Assembly: GCF_000006945.2 (NCBI RefSeq) | Contig: NC_003197.2 | Span: forward strand, 2,728,001-2,792,000 | DNA from: Salmonella enterica subsp. enterica serovar Typhimurium str. LT2 | GTDB taxonomy: Bacteria > Pseudomonadota > Gammaproteobacteria > Enterobacterales > Enterobacteriaceae | Length of the DNA: 64,000 nt | Reading direction: 5' to 3' | In this document: positions 56,275 through 64,000 of the stretch, one piece after another | Numbering within the stretch: position 1 is the stretch's first letter | Layout of the letters: the number at the start of each line of letters is the position of its first letter | Notes under the pieces: model-generated | Told to the model about the DNA's origin: nothing | Databases searched by the model: none | The model's input: the letters and a program-made list of their open reading frames with translations, nothing else | Position numbers and translations under genes: made by a program

Positions 56275-57157
56275 TATCTTCCACGGTAAAACACGCCTCC
56301 ATACACTGCATAAATATCTGCATTGCCGGGCTGACCGCTTTCCCGGCATGATGGGCGCACAGCGCCATGATCGATAGCGACGGCGCGCCAAACGGCAGCT
56401 CTTTCAACTGACCGGTACTAAGTTCTCGTTCAACGGCAAAACGTGGTAAAAAGCTGATGCCCAGGTTAGCAGCCACACACTGTTTAATGCTTTCAATACT
56501 CCACAGTTCAATGGTGTTTTCCAGCGTAATCCGCCTCTGCCGTAGCGTACTTTCAAACAGCTGGCGGAAGACACATTGCGGTTCATTGATGATGAAGCTA
56601 CAGGGAATATGCTGATCTGGCTGCGTAAAATCAGCATCCTGTAGCAGTGGAGAGGCCACCAGCGCCAGCGACTGCTTCCCCAATTGCTGCATCGTGAGCG
56701 CGTCATCATTACCTACGCGATAAAAAACGCCCAGATCGACCTCGTCATTCAGCAACGCATCACGTATCACATAGCAATTCAGCGACTGTAGCGACAATCT
56801 GACATTCGGCGCTCGCAGCTTAAAACGTTGTAAAACCTGCGGCATTTTGTACGCCAGTAAGGTTTCACCTGTCGCCACGCGCAGCTCTCCGCCGGGTTCC
56901 GCATCCTGTCTTGCGGCTTCACGAATCGACTCCATCACACGCGTCAGTTCATGGATATGCGGCATCAGCTTTTTCCCCTCATTGGTCAGGCACATTCGGC
57001 GCCCTATTTTCTCGAACAGTTGCAGGGAAAACTCACGTTCAAGCTGTTGAATATGAAAAGTTACCGTCGACTGAGTGCAGCACAGCTTTTGCGAAGCCCG
57101 CAGAAACGAGCCCTCTTCCACTACCGTTTTCAGCGTAATAAACCGACGCAGATCCAT
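56258..57157 (-). CDS. yfiE: LysR-family regulator YfiE
   Basis: 299 residues with a LysR helix-turn-helix (LKTVVEEGSFLRASQKLCCT, QSTVTFHIQQLEREF) and a substrate-binding effector domain. It is divergent from eamB, with 102 bases between them, so it is likely to regulate the exporter gene; the ligand is unknown. ATG 57157 chosen for the usual MDLRRFITL start. Confidence 0.93.
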   Translation of the reverse strand: MDLRRFITLKTVVEEGSFLRASQKLCCTQSTVTFHIQQLEREFSLQLFEKIGRRMCLTNEGKKLMPHIHELTRVMESIREAARQDAEPGGELRVATGETLLAYKMPQVLQRFKLRAPNVRLSLQSLNCYVIRDALLNDEVDLGVFYRVGNDDALTMQQLGKQSLALVASPLLQDADFTQPDQHIPCSFIINEPQCVFRQLFESTLRQRRITLENTIELWSIESIKQCVAANLGISFLPRFAVERELSTGQLKELPFGAPSLSIMALCAHHAGKAVSPAMQIFMQCMEACFTVEDKKMPG

Positions 57158-57259
57158 AACCACCAACCTATCGAAAATCTCGAATTCAGAATTAAAAAAC
57201 ATTCATTTTTTTAAATATTTCATATCGGGTACTGTCTGCTAAAACAGAGGAGATGACAA

Positions 57260-57847
57260 GTGACACCGATGCTTTTAAGCGCTTTCTGGACTTATACATT
57301 AATCACCGCCCTTACCCCCGGCCCTAACAATATTCTCGCGCTTAGCGCAGCAACTGCACATGGTTTTCGGCAGAGTATTCGTGTACTGGCAGGTATGAGT
57401 CTGGGATTTTTGGTCGTCATGCTGCTGTGCGCCGGGATCGCGTTTTCCCTTGCGGTTATCGATCCGGCAATCATTCATTTGCTCAGTTGGGTGGGGGCTG
57501 CGTATATCCTGTGGCTGGCGTGGAAAATTGCTACCAGTCCAGCGGCGGATGAGAACGCCAGACCAAAACCGGTTGGCTTTTGGGTAAGCTTTGGTCTGCA
57601 GTTTGTGAACGTCAAAATTATTCTGTACGGCATTACCGCTCTGTCTACATTTGTTTTACCGCAAACGCAGGCGCTGAATTGGGTCATCGGCGTCAGTATA
57701 TTGCTGGCATTGATCGGCACGTTCGGTAATGTGTGTTGGGCGCTGGCGGGACATCTGTTTCAGCGGGCGTTTCGCCATTATGGTCGCCAGTTAAATATCA
57801 TTCTGGCGTTACTGCTGGTGTACTGCGCGGTGCGGATTTTTTACTGA
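57260..57847 (+). CDS. eamB: Cysteine/O-acetylserine exporter EamB (YfiK)
   Basis: 195 residues of the LysE/RhtB family with about six membrane helices; family mark TPGPNNILALSAAT is near the N-terminus. It exports cysteine and O-acetylserine. Starts with GTG behind AGGAGATGAC, as in E. coli. Confidence 0.95.
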   Translation: MTPMLLSAFWTYTLITALTPGPNNILALSAATAHGFRQSIRVLAGMSLGFLVVMLLCAGIAFSLAVIDPAIIHLLSWVGAAYILWLAWKIATSPAADENARPKPVGFWVSFGLQFVNVKIILYGITALSTFVLPQTQALNWVIGVSILLALIGTFGNVCWALAGHLFQRAFRHYGRQLNIILALLLVYCAVRIFY

Positions 57848-57860
57848 CCCAAATAAAACA

Positions 57861-57899
57861 AAAGCGGAAAAGGCCCGGCCTCTTCCGCTTGTTATTACC
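57861..57899 (-). terminator. Terminator downstream of grcA
   Basis: AAGCGGAA ... TTCCGCTT stem with a GGCCGGGCC interior, followed on the minus strand by TTGTTTTATT. Shared by convergent eamB and grcA. Confidence 0.8.
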
Positions 57900-57908
57900 G
57901 GATAAGCC

Positions 57909-58292
57909 TTACAGGCTTTCGGTAAAGGTACGAGCGATAACGTCGCGCTGCTGTTCCGGCGTCAGGGAGTTAAAACGCACCGCATAACCAGAAACACGAA
58001 TAGTCAGTTGCGGGTATTTTTCCGGATGCTTAACCGCATCTTCCAGAGTTTCACGACGCAGAACGTTAACGTTCAGATGCTGACCGCCTTCAACGCGTAC
58101 TTCCGGTTTAACTTCCATCGGAATTTCACGGTATTCAATCTCGCCCAGTTTGCTGACAGCCACAACTTCATCTTCAGCAAAGCCGGATTTTGCAACGATG
58201 CAGCGCGCTTCGCCTTTTTCGCTGTCCAGCAGCCAGAAGGAATTCAGCAGGTCGTCGTTAGCGGCTTTAGTAATCTGGATACCTGTAATCAT
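57909..58292 (-). CDS. grcA: Autonomous glycyl radical cofactor GrcA (YfiD)
   Basis: 127 residues. The glycyl-radical motif [12 protein letters not shown] lies near the C-terminus, matching the end of pyruvate formate-lyase. It can replace the damaged PFL glycyl domain after oxygen exposure. Two FNR-type sites upstream (58403-58416; 58456-58469) fit its strong microaerobic expression. Confidence 0.97.
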
Positions 58293-58402
58293 GTGATGCC
58301 TCCCCAGGCAAAATTATTTGATTTCGGTCGGCCTAATCCCGGCCAATTGGTAAAACCATTGTTGCTTGAGTGTATATATACCCTTCGATCACCCTTCATT
58401 CT

Positions 58403-58416
58403 TTGATTTAAATCAA
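58403..58416. promoter_or_regulatory. FNR site 1 of grcA
   Basis: TTGATTTAAATCAA, a perfect FNR palindrome (TTGAT-N4-ATCAA), about 110 bases before the grcA ATG. It corresponds to the activating site at about -40.5. Confidence 0.88.
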
Positions 58417-58455
58417 TAAAAACCACACCACAAAAAGGGTGATGAAGGGAATTTA

Positions 58456-58469
58456 TTGTTTTACATCAA
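58456..58469. promoter_or_regulatory. FNR site 2 of grcA
   Basis: TTGTTTTACATCAA, one mismatch from consensus, centred exactly 53 bases upstream of site 1, matching the known yfiD pair at -93.5 and -40.5. The 318-base gap 58293-58610 otherwise holds only the divergent grcA and ung promoters. Confidence 0.8.
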
Positions 58470-58610
58470 CTTACACCATTCAGACCTATAAACTTTTTAC
58501 ATAAATTTTCAACTATCTTTTGTAGGTAACCGTTTTTGTAGCACGCAGGATTTTGCACTGCAGAAAGAAGCAGTTAAGCTAAGGGAACTGGAAATTCGCA
58601 GGAGAGCGAG

Positions 58611-59300
58611 ATGGCGACTGAGTTAACCTGGCACGATGTGCTGGCTGATGAGAAACAGCAACCTTACTTTATCAATACGCTTCACACTGTTGCTGGCGAG
58701 CGTCAGTCGGGTATCACGGTCTACCCGCCGCAAAAAGATGTGTTTAACGCCTTTCGCTTTACGGAACTGGGCGACGTTAAGGTGGTGATCCTGGGACAAG
58801 ATCCTTACCACGGCCCCGGCCAGGCACATGGTCTGGCGTTTTCCGTGCGTCCTGGGATCGCTCCCCCGCCATCATTAGTGAATATGTACAAAGAGCTGGA
58901 AGCCTCCATTCCCGGCTTTGTTCGCCCCGCGCACGGTTATCTGGAAAGCTGGGCGCGCCAGGGCGTACTGTTACTGAATACGGTGCTCACGGTACGGGCA
59001 GGCCAGGCGCACTCTCATGCCAGCCTGGGGTGGGAAACCTTTACGGATAAAGTGATAAGCCTGATTAACCAACACCGCGAAGGGGTTGTCTTCCTGCTGT
59101 GGGGCTCGCACGCCCAGAAGAAAGGCGCGATTATTGATCCACAGCGCCACCATATTCTGAAAGCTCCGCATCCCTCGCCACTCTCTGCGCACCGCGGATT
59201 TTTTGGCTGTAACCATTTTGCGCTAACGAACCAATGGCTGGAACAACACGGCGAGAAAACTATCGACTGGACGCCAGTATTACCGGCTGAGAGTGAATAA
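58611..59300 (+). CDS. ung: Uracil-DNA glycosylase
   Basis: 229 residues. Motif [19 protein letters not shown] carries the catalytic Asp, and [14 protein letters not shown] is the DNA-intercalation loop with catalytic His. It removes uracil from DNA in base-excision repair. It is divergent from grcA. Confidence 0.98.
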
Positions 59301-59324
59301 CGTTGGCGACTCGCCGTTTTATCG

Positions 59325-59372
59325 CCCGGATAACGGCGCGAAAGCGCCTTGTCTGACCGGGCGGTAGAAAGT
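59325..59372. repeat. REP-like palindrome after ung
   Basis: GCCCGGATAACGGCG...CGCC...GACCGGGC has the look of enterobacterial REP/BIME elements, between convergent ung and yfiF. It may protect mRNA 3' ends. Confidence 0.55.
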
Positions 59373-59415
59373 ACATCATTGGCCCGGCGCGCGTTGCGTC
59401 ACCGGGCTGCAGCCC

Positions 59416-60453
59416 TTACGCTTTATTCTGTCGCCACCACTCGGCGAGCAGTACGCCTGTCGCAACCGACACATTCAGGCTTTCCACGTTCCCGGTGCCG
59501 TTAATTTTCACGCACAGATCGTCGGGTTCGCGCGCCGCTTCCGGCAGGTAGTCATATTCACGGCCTAAGACCAGCACCATCTTTTCCGGCAGGGTCGTAC
59601 TAAAGAGCGCCTGACCGCGATCGCTGGACGTCGTCACCACGGTGTACCCCGCCTGACGAAAATCATCCAGTACGTCAACAATGCTTTCACCAGTGATCGG
59701 CTGGACATGCTCCGCCCCGCCTTCCGCGGTACGAATCGCCGCGCCGGACTCCAGCAACGCCGCATCCTGTACCACCACGCCTTTCACGCCGAAGTGCGCG
59801 CAGCTACGCATCATGCCGCCCAGATTATGCGGGTTAGCGACATCTTCCAACGCCAGCACGCAGTCTTGATCCGCCGCCTGCTTTACCCATTGCTTAACGG
59901 TCGTACCGTTACGCTTTTTAATCAGGAAACACACGCCACCGTGGTGCTCAGTCCCGGAAGCTTTTGCCAGTTCGGCTTCATCCACCACATGGTAGGCTTT
60001 ACGATTCGCCGCCATCCAGCGCAGCGCCTCTTTAAAACGCGGCGTTACGCTTTGGATAAACCATGCGCGCACGATGGCGTCAGGACGGCTCTGGAATAGC
60101 GCCTGGCAGGCGTTTTCACCGTAGACGCGCGTCTCTTCCGCACGCTGGCGACGCAAAACTTCAGGGTCAATAAAACTTTTACCGCTAATACCACCATGAT
60201 CGACTTTCTCAGGCGTTTCATCGCCTGGCGCGCGGGACACGGTGCGCCACGGCGAAGTTTCATGTTTACGGTCACGGCTCTGATTATTTCGCTCATCACG
60301 GGCGGGGCGACGTCCACCGTCAGTGCGAGACTTTGCTGGGCGGCCTCCCCCTTTCCCGGTACGCGGGTTATGGGTGCGTTTATCAGAGTCATCATCACTA
60401 CGGACATACATCACTTTGACTTTGCCGCTTTTGTTTTTTAATTCATCGTTCAT
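59416..60453 (-). CDS. yfiF: Predicted RNA 2'-O-methyltransferase YfiF (SpoU family)
   Basis: 345 residues. A basic, disordered N-terminus (residues 1-90, rich in Arg/Gly/Asp) precedes a SpoU substrate-binding domain and the knotted SPOUT catalytic domain (LEDVANPHNLGGMMRSCAHF, VLVLGREYDYLP, KINGTGNVESLNVSVATGVL). The RNA target is not established. Start at ATG 60453. Confidence 0.93.
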   Translation of the reverse strand: MNDELKNKSGKVKVMYVRSDDDSDKRTHNPRTGKGGGRPAKSRTDGGRRPARDERNNQSRDRKHETSPWRTVSRAPGDETPEKVDHGGISGKSFIDPEVLRRQRAEETRVYGENACQALFQSRPDAIVRAWFIQSVTPRFKEALRWMAANRKAYHVVDEAELAKASGTEHHGGVCFLIKKRNGTTVKQWVKQAADQDCVLALEDVANPHNLGGMMRSCAHFGVKGVVVQDAALLESGAAIRTAEGGAEHVQPITGESIVDVLDDFRQAGYTVVTTSSDRGQALFSTTLPEKMVLVLGREYDYLPEAAREPDDLCVKINGTGNVESLNVSVATGVLLAEWWRQNKA

Positions 60454-60656
60454 GCTTTTCTCCACCAGCGCTGCGCGAAGCGCGAAGATTACCCGATGTG
60501 CATCCGGTTAGCCATGATTTCGTTTAAAAGCTTGCGACTATTGTACTCATTGAATAAAACACATTGTTGTTTAGCACAGACTCCTCGATAATATGTAACA
60601 TTATAGAAACATCCCGCGCGTAGCGGGACGTCTTCCGACGTATTCAGAGGTTAGCT

Positions 60657-61076
60657 ATGAACACCGTTTGTACCCATTGTCAGGCCATTAACCGCATCCC
60701 CGACGATCGGCTTCAGGATGCGGCAAAATGTGGACGCTGCGGTCATGAGTTGTTTGACGGAGAAGTCATTAATGCGACCGGCGAAACGCTGGACAAACTG
60801 TTGAAGGACGATCTTCCAGTGGTGATCGACTTTTGGGCCCCCTGGTGCGGCCCTTGCCGTAACTTTGCGCCAATCTTCGAGGATGTCGCAGAAGAGCGCA
60901 GCGGTAAAGTCCGTTTCGTCAAAGTGAATACCGAGGCGGAACGGGAACTCAGCGCCCGTTTCGGTATCCGCAGCATCCCGACGATTATGATTTTTAAACA
61001 TGGACAGGTGGTCGATATGCTTAATGGCGCAGTGCCTAAAGCGCCTTTCGACAGCTGGCTGAACGAAGCGCTGTAA
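60657..61076 (+). CDS. trxC: Thioredoxin 2
   Basis: 139 residues. The N-terminal zinc-binding region has two CxxC pairs (CTHCQAINR, CGRCGHEL); the thioredoxin active site is WCGPC (about residues 63-67). A cytosolic disulphide reductase induced under oxidative stress. The 200 bases before it hold the divergent yfiF/trxC promoters. Confidence 0.98.
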   Translation: MNTVCTHCQAINRIPDDRLQDAAKCGRCGHELFDGEVINATGETLDKLLKDDLPVVIDFWAPWCGPCRNFAPIFEDVAEERSGKVRFVKVNTEAERELSARFGIRSIPTIMIFKHGQVVDMLNGAVPKAPFDSWLNEAL

Positions 61077-61079
61077 ACG

Positions 61080-61108
61080 CCACGGGGCGCATCTTGTGCC
61101 CCGTTTTC
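61080..61108 (+). terminator. Terminator after trxC
   Basis: CGGGGC-GCATCTTGT-GCCCCG followed by TTTTC. Confidence 0.75.
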
Positions 61109-61148
61109 ACCTCTGCCACAATAGCGTTTTTCTCCGCAAACGCTTTCT

Positions 61149-61829
61149 ATGACCAATAACGCTGTCCTTCAGTTACGCGCCGAACGGCTTGCGCGCGCTA
61201 CTCGCCCTTTTCTTGCCAGAGGCAATCGGGTTCGCCGCTGTCAACGCTGCCTGCTGCCGCTAAAATCTTGCCTGTGTGATACGTTAACGCCTTCTCAGGC
61301 GAAAAGCCGTTTTTGTCTGGTCATGTTTGACACTGAACCGATGAAACCCAGCAATACCGGCCGGCTGATAGCCGATATTTTGCCGGATACCGCGGCGTTT
61401 CAGTGGTCGCGTACCGAGCCGCCGCAGGCGTTGCTGGAGCTGGTACAGCATCCGGATTATCAACCGATAGTGGTCTTTCCTGCGTCCTACGCCGGCGAAG
61501 CGCGCGAGGTCATTTCCACCCCGCCCGCCGGGAAACCGCCGCTGTTTATTATGCTGGACGGCACCTGGCCCGAAGCACGTAAAATGTTTCGTAAATGCCC
61601 TTATCTGGATCATCTGCCGGTCATTTCCGTCGATTTATCGCGTCTTTCAGCTTATCGTCTGCGTGAAATCCATGCCGAAGGGCAATATTGTACCGCCGAA
61701 GTCGCCATAGCGTTGTTAGATCTGGCGGGAGATACCGAGGCGGCAACCAGTTTAGGTGAACATTTCACCCGTTTCAAAACGCGCTATCTGGCAGGAAAAA
61801 CGCAACATCCGGGAAACGTCACAGCATAA
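61149..61829 (+). CDS. tapT: tRNA acp3U47 synthase TapT (DTW-domain, YfiP)
   Basis: 226 residues. Cysteines CQRCLLPLKSCLC near the N-terminus may bind zinc; the DTW-type motif is MLDGTWPEARKM. It adds the aminocarboxypropyl group to uridine 47 of tRNAs using S-adenosylmethionine. pat follows 53 bases later, probably in one operon. Confidence 0.93.
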   Translation: MTNNAVLQLRAERLARATRPFLARGNRVRRCQRCLLPLKSCLCDTLTPSQAKSRFCLVMFDTEPMKPSNTGRLIADILPDTAAFQWSRTEPPQALLELVQHPDYQPIVVFPASYAGEAREVISTPPAGKPPLFIMLDGTWPEARKMFRKCPYLDHLPVISVDLSRLSAYRLREIHAEGQYCTAEVAIALLDLAGDTEAATSLGEHFTRFKTRYLAGKTQHPGNVTA

Positions 61830-61882
61830 AATAGCGAAAGCGTTTAAAATTATCCGGTCACTTCTGTGTAAGGGAAACCGGT

Positions 61883-64000
61883 ATGAGCCAGCAAGGACTG
61901 GAAGCGCTACTGCGACCAAAATCGATCGCGGTGATTGGCGCATCAATGAAGCCCCACCGCGCGGGTTACCTGATGATGCGTAACTTGTTGGCGGGCGGAT
62001 TCAATGGCCCCGTCCTTCCCGTGACGCCCGCCTGGAAAGCCGTTTTAGGCGTCATGGCCTGGCCGGATATCGCCAGTCTTCCTTTCACCCCCGATCTGGC
62101 TATTTTATGCACTAACGCCAGCCGTAACCTGGCGTTACTGGACGCGCTTGGCGCGAAAGGGTGTAAAACGTGCATTATCCTTTCTGCTCCCACGTCGCAA
62201 CATGAAGAACTTCTTGCCTGTGCCCGGCATTATAAAATGCGTCTGCTGGGTCCAAACAGTCTTGGGCTCCTCGCGCCGTGGCAAGGGCTGAATGCCAGCT
62301 TTTCTCCCGTCCCGATTAAACAGGGCAAGCTCGCTTTTATTTCCCAGTCTGCCGCCGTGTCCAATACTATTCTTGACTGGGCGCAACAGCGTGAAATGGG
62401 CTTTTCCTACTTTATCGCGCTGGGCGATAGCCTGGATATTGATGTCGATGAACTACTGGACTATCTGGCGCGCGACAGCAAGACCAGCGCGATTTTGCTC
62501 TATCTGGAACAGTTAAGCGACGCCCGCCGTTTTGTTTCCGCCGCCCGTAGCGCTTCACGTAACAAACCGATTCTGGTGATTAAAAGCGGCCGAAGCCCGG
62601 CAGCCCAGCGTTTACTTAATACCAGCGCGGGAATGGACCCTGCGTGGGATGCGGCCATCCAGCGCGCAGGCCTGCTGCGAGTCCAGGATACGCACGAGCT
62701 TTTTTCCGCCGTCGAAACACTGAGCCATATGCGTCCGCTACGCGGCGACAGACTGATGATCATCAGCAATGGCGCCGCGCCTGCCGCGCTGGCGTTAGAT
62801 GAGTTGTGGTCGCGTAACGGCAAGCTGGCGACGTTGAGCGAAGAGACCTGCCTGCAACTACGGCAGGCGCTTCCCGCGCACATAGATATTGCCAATCCGC
62901 TGGATCTGTGTGATGACGCCAGCAGCGAACATTACGTCAAAACGCTGGATATCCTGCTCGCCAGTCAGGATTTTGACGCGCTTATGGTTATCCACTCTCC
63001 CAGCGCTGCCGCGCCGGGTACAGAAAGCGCCCATGCTCTGATCGAGACGATTAAGCGCCACCCCAGAGGCAAGTTTGTTACGCTGCTGACAAACTGGTGC
63101 GGCGAGTTCTCGTCTCAGGAGGCAAGACGGCTATTCAGCGAAGCCGGATTACCAACCTACCGTACGCCGGAAGGCACGATTACCGCGTTTATGCATATGG
63201 TGGAATACCGGCGTAACCAGAAGCAACTGCGGGAAACGCCAGCGTTGCCGAGTAACCTGACGTCCAATACCGCTGAGGCGCATAATCTGTTACAGCGGGC
63301 GATTGCGGAAGGCGCCGCCTCACTGGATACCCATGAAGTACAGCCGATTTTACACGCCTATGGGCTGCACACGCTCCCAACCTGGATTGCCAGCGACAGC
63401 GCTGAAGCGGTGCATATTGCCGAACAGATAGGCTATCCGGTAGCTCTCAAGCTGCGCTCGCCCGACATTCCGCATAAATCTGAAGTTCAGGGGGTCATGC
63501 TTTACCTGCGGACCGCAAGCGAGGTACAACAGGCCGCGAACGCTATTTTTGATCGTGTAAAGATGGCCTGGCCGCAAGCGCGGATTCACGGTTTGCTGGT
63601 ACAAAGCATGGCTAACCGCGCCGGCGCGCAGGAGCTTCGTGTGGTGGTCGAGCACGATCCGGTGTTTGGTCCTTTGATTATGTTGGGTGAAGGCGGCGTA
63701 GAGTGGCGTCCGGAAGAGCAGGCTGTCGTCGCGCTGCCGCCGCTCAACATGAACCTGGCGCGCTATCTGGTGATTCAGGGCATTAAACAGCGGAAAATTC
63801 GCGCCCGTAGCGCGCTGCGTCCGCTGGATATTGTCGGTTTAAGCCAATTGCTGGTCCAGGTTTCAAACCTGATTGTCGACTGCCCGGAAATTCAGCGTCT
63901 GGATATCCATCCGCTGCTGGCTTCCGCCAGTGAGTTTACCGCGCTGGATGTGACGCTGGATATTGCCCCGTTTGATGGCGATAACGAAAGTCGACTTGCG
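61883..64000 (+). CDS. pat: Protein lysine acetyltransferase Pat (YfiQ/PatZ), N-terminal 706 codons
   Basis: ATG 61883 after AAGGGAAACC opens MSQQGLEALLRPKSIAVIGA, and the frame stays open to the window end. The visible part is the large acyl-CoA-synthetase (ADP-forming)-like regulatory region: CoA-binding domain (residues 1-130), succinyl-CoA ligase-like domains, and an ATP-grasp-like region. The catalytic GNAT domain lies beyond 64000. Salmonella Pat acetylates and inactivates acetyl-CoA synthetase. Confidence 0.97.
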   Translation, partial: MSQQGLEALLRPKSIAVIGASMKPHRAGYLMMRNLLAGGFNGPVLPVTPAWKAVLGVMAWPDIASLPFTPDLAILCTNASRNLALLDALGAKGCKTCIILSAPTSQHEELLACARHYKMRLLGPNSLGLLAPWQGLNASFSPVPIKQGKLAFISQSAAVSNTILDWAQQREMGFSYFIALGDSLDIDVDELLDYLARDSKTSAILLYLEQLSDARRFVSAARSASRNKPILVIKSGRSPAAQRLLNTSAGMDPAWDAAIQRAGLLRVQDTHELFSAVETLSHMRPLRGDRLMIISNGAAPAALALDELWSRNGKLATLSEETCLQLRQALPAHIDIANPLDLCDDASSEHYVKTLDILLASQDFDALMVIHSPSAAAPGTESAHALIETIKRHPRGKFVTLLTNWCGEFSSQEARRLFSEAGLPTYRTPEGTITAFMHMVEYRRNQKQLRETPALPSNLTSNTAEAHNLLQRAIAEGAASLDTHEVQPILHAYGLHTLPTWIASDSAEAVHIAEQIGYPVALKLRSPDIPHKSEVQGVMLYLRTASEVQQAANAIFDRVKMAWPQARIHGLLVQSMANRAGAQELRVVVEHDPVFGPLIMLGEGGVEWRPEEQAVVALPPLNMNLARYLVIQGIKQRKIRARSALRPLDIVGLSQLLVQVSNLIVDCPEIQRLDIHPLLASASEFTALDVTLDIAPFDGDNESRLA

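Overview
The window is chromosomal DNA of Salmonella enterica, almost certainly serovar Typhimurium or a very close relative. It carries a complete lambdoid prophage, recognisable as Gifsy-1, inserted in the 5' end of lepA. The species call rests on the host gene order (lepA | rseC-rseB-rseA-rpoE-nadB-trmN6-srmB-yfiE-eamB-grcA-ung-yfiF-trxC-tapT-pat) and on the Gifsy-1 cargo genes gogB, steE/sarA, pagK2-like, gipA and gogA.

Layout. 1-572 is the 5' third of lepA (minus strand). The prophage runs from a 14-bp core at 535-548 to its copy at 49028-49041, about 48.5 kb. Its left end (about 970-5240) is an AT-rich virulence cargo zone: gogB, a Lys-Gly repeat micro-ORF, a frameshifted PagK-like peptide gene, steE, broken IS630 and DNA-invertase fragments, and a pagK2-like gene. 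From 5338 to 30036 lies the head and tail operon on the minus strand in lambda order: Nu1-A-W-B-C/nu3-D-E-FI-FII-Z-U-V-G/T-H-M-L-K-I-J, then tail fibre, a macro-domain protein and a fibre chaperone. The tnpB-like gene gipA is inserted between Z and U on the opposite strand. A lambda-like cos site lies at 30207-30227.

30200-37800 holds the PliG-like lysozyme inhibitor behind a Zur-type box, the lysis genes (holin, endolysin, Rz/Rz1), the effector protease gogA, a tRNA-Arg(UCU), the isrJ and isrK small RNAs with orf45 and anrP, the late antiterminator antQ, NinG and other nin-region genes, and the SOS-controlled dinI-gfoA pair. 38000-42100 is replication and immunity: DnaC-like loader, O-like initiator with an iteron origin inside its gene, CII, Cro, and the non-cleavable repressor gfoR. 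42200-48820 is the left operon with recE, recT, xis and int. The host genes resume with a 15-codon lepA remnant and the rpoE operon.

How it works together. GfoR has a DNA-binding domain but no self-cleavage domain. Induction is expected to go through the LexA-controlled dinI-gfoA operon, whose antirepressor inactivates GfoR. Late transcription then depends on AntQ, which the isrK-orf45-anrP region tunes. Effector and stress genes (gogB, steE, pagK2-like, pliG-like, gogA) lie on the strand opposite the late operon, as lysogenic-conversion genes normally do.

Most unusual signals: gipA has the full catalytic set of a TnpB RNA-guided nuclease and is followed by an omega-RNA-like right end; a second copy of that right end has replaced the 3' end of FII; a 44-bp near-perfect palindrome buries the ribosome-binding site of tail gene U; a 13-copy in-frame hexanucleotide repeat encodes a Lys-Gly microprotein; a macro-domain gene sits inside the tail-fibre cassette; and the phage rebuilds the lepA N-terminus with synonymous codons.
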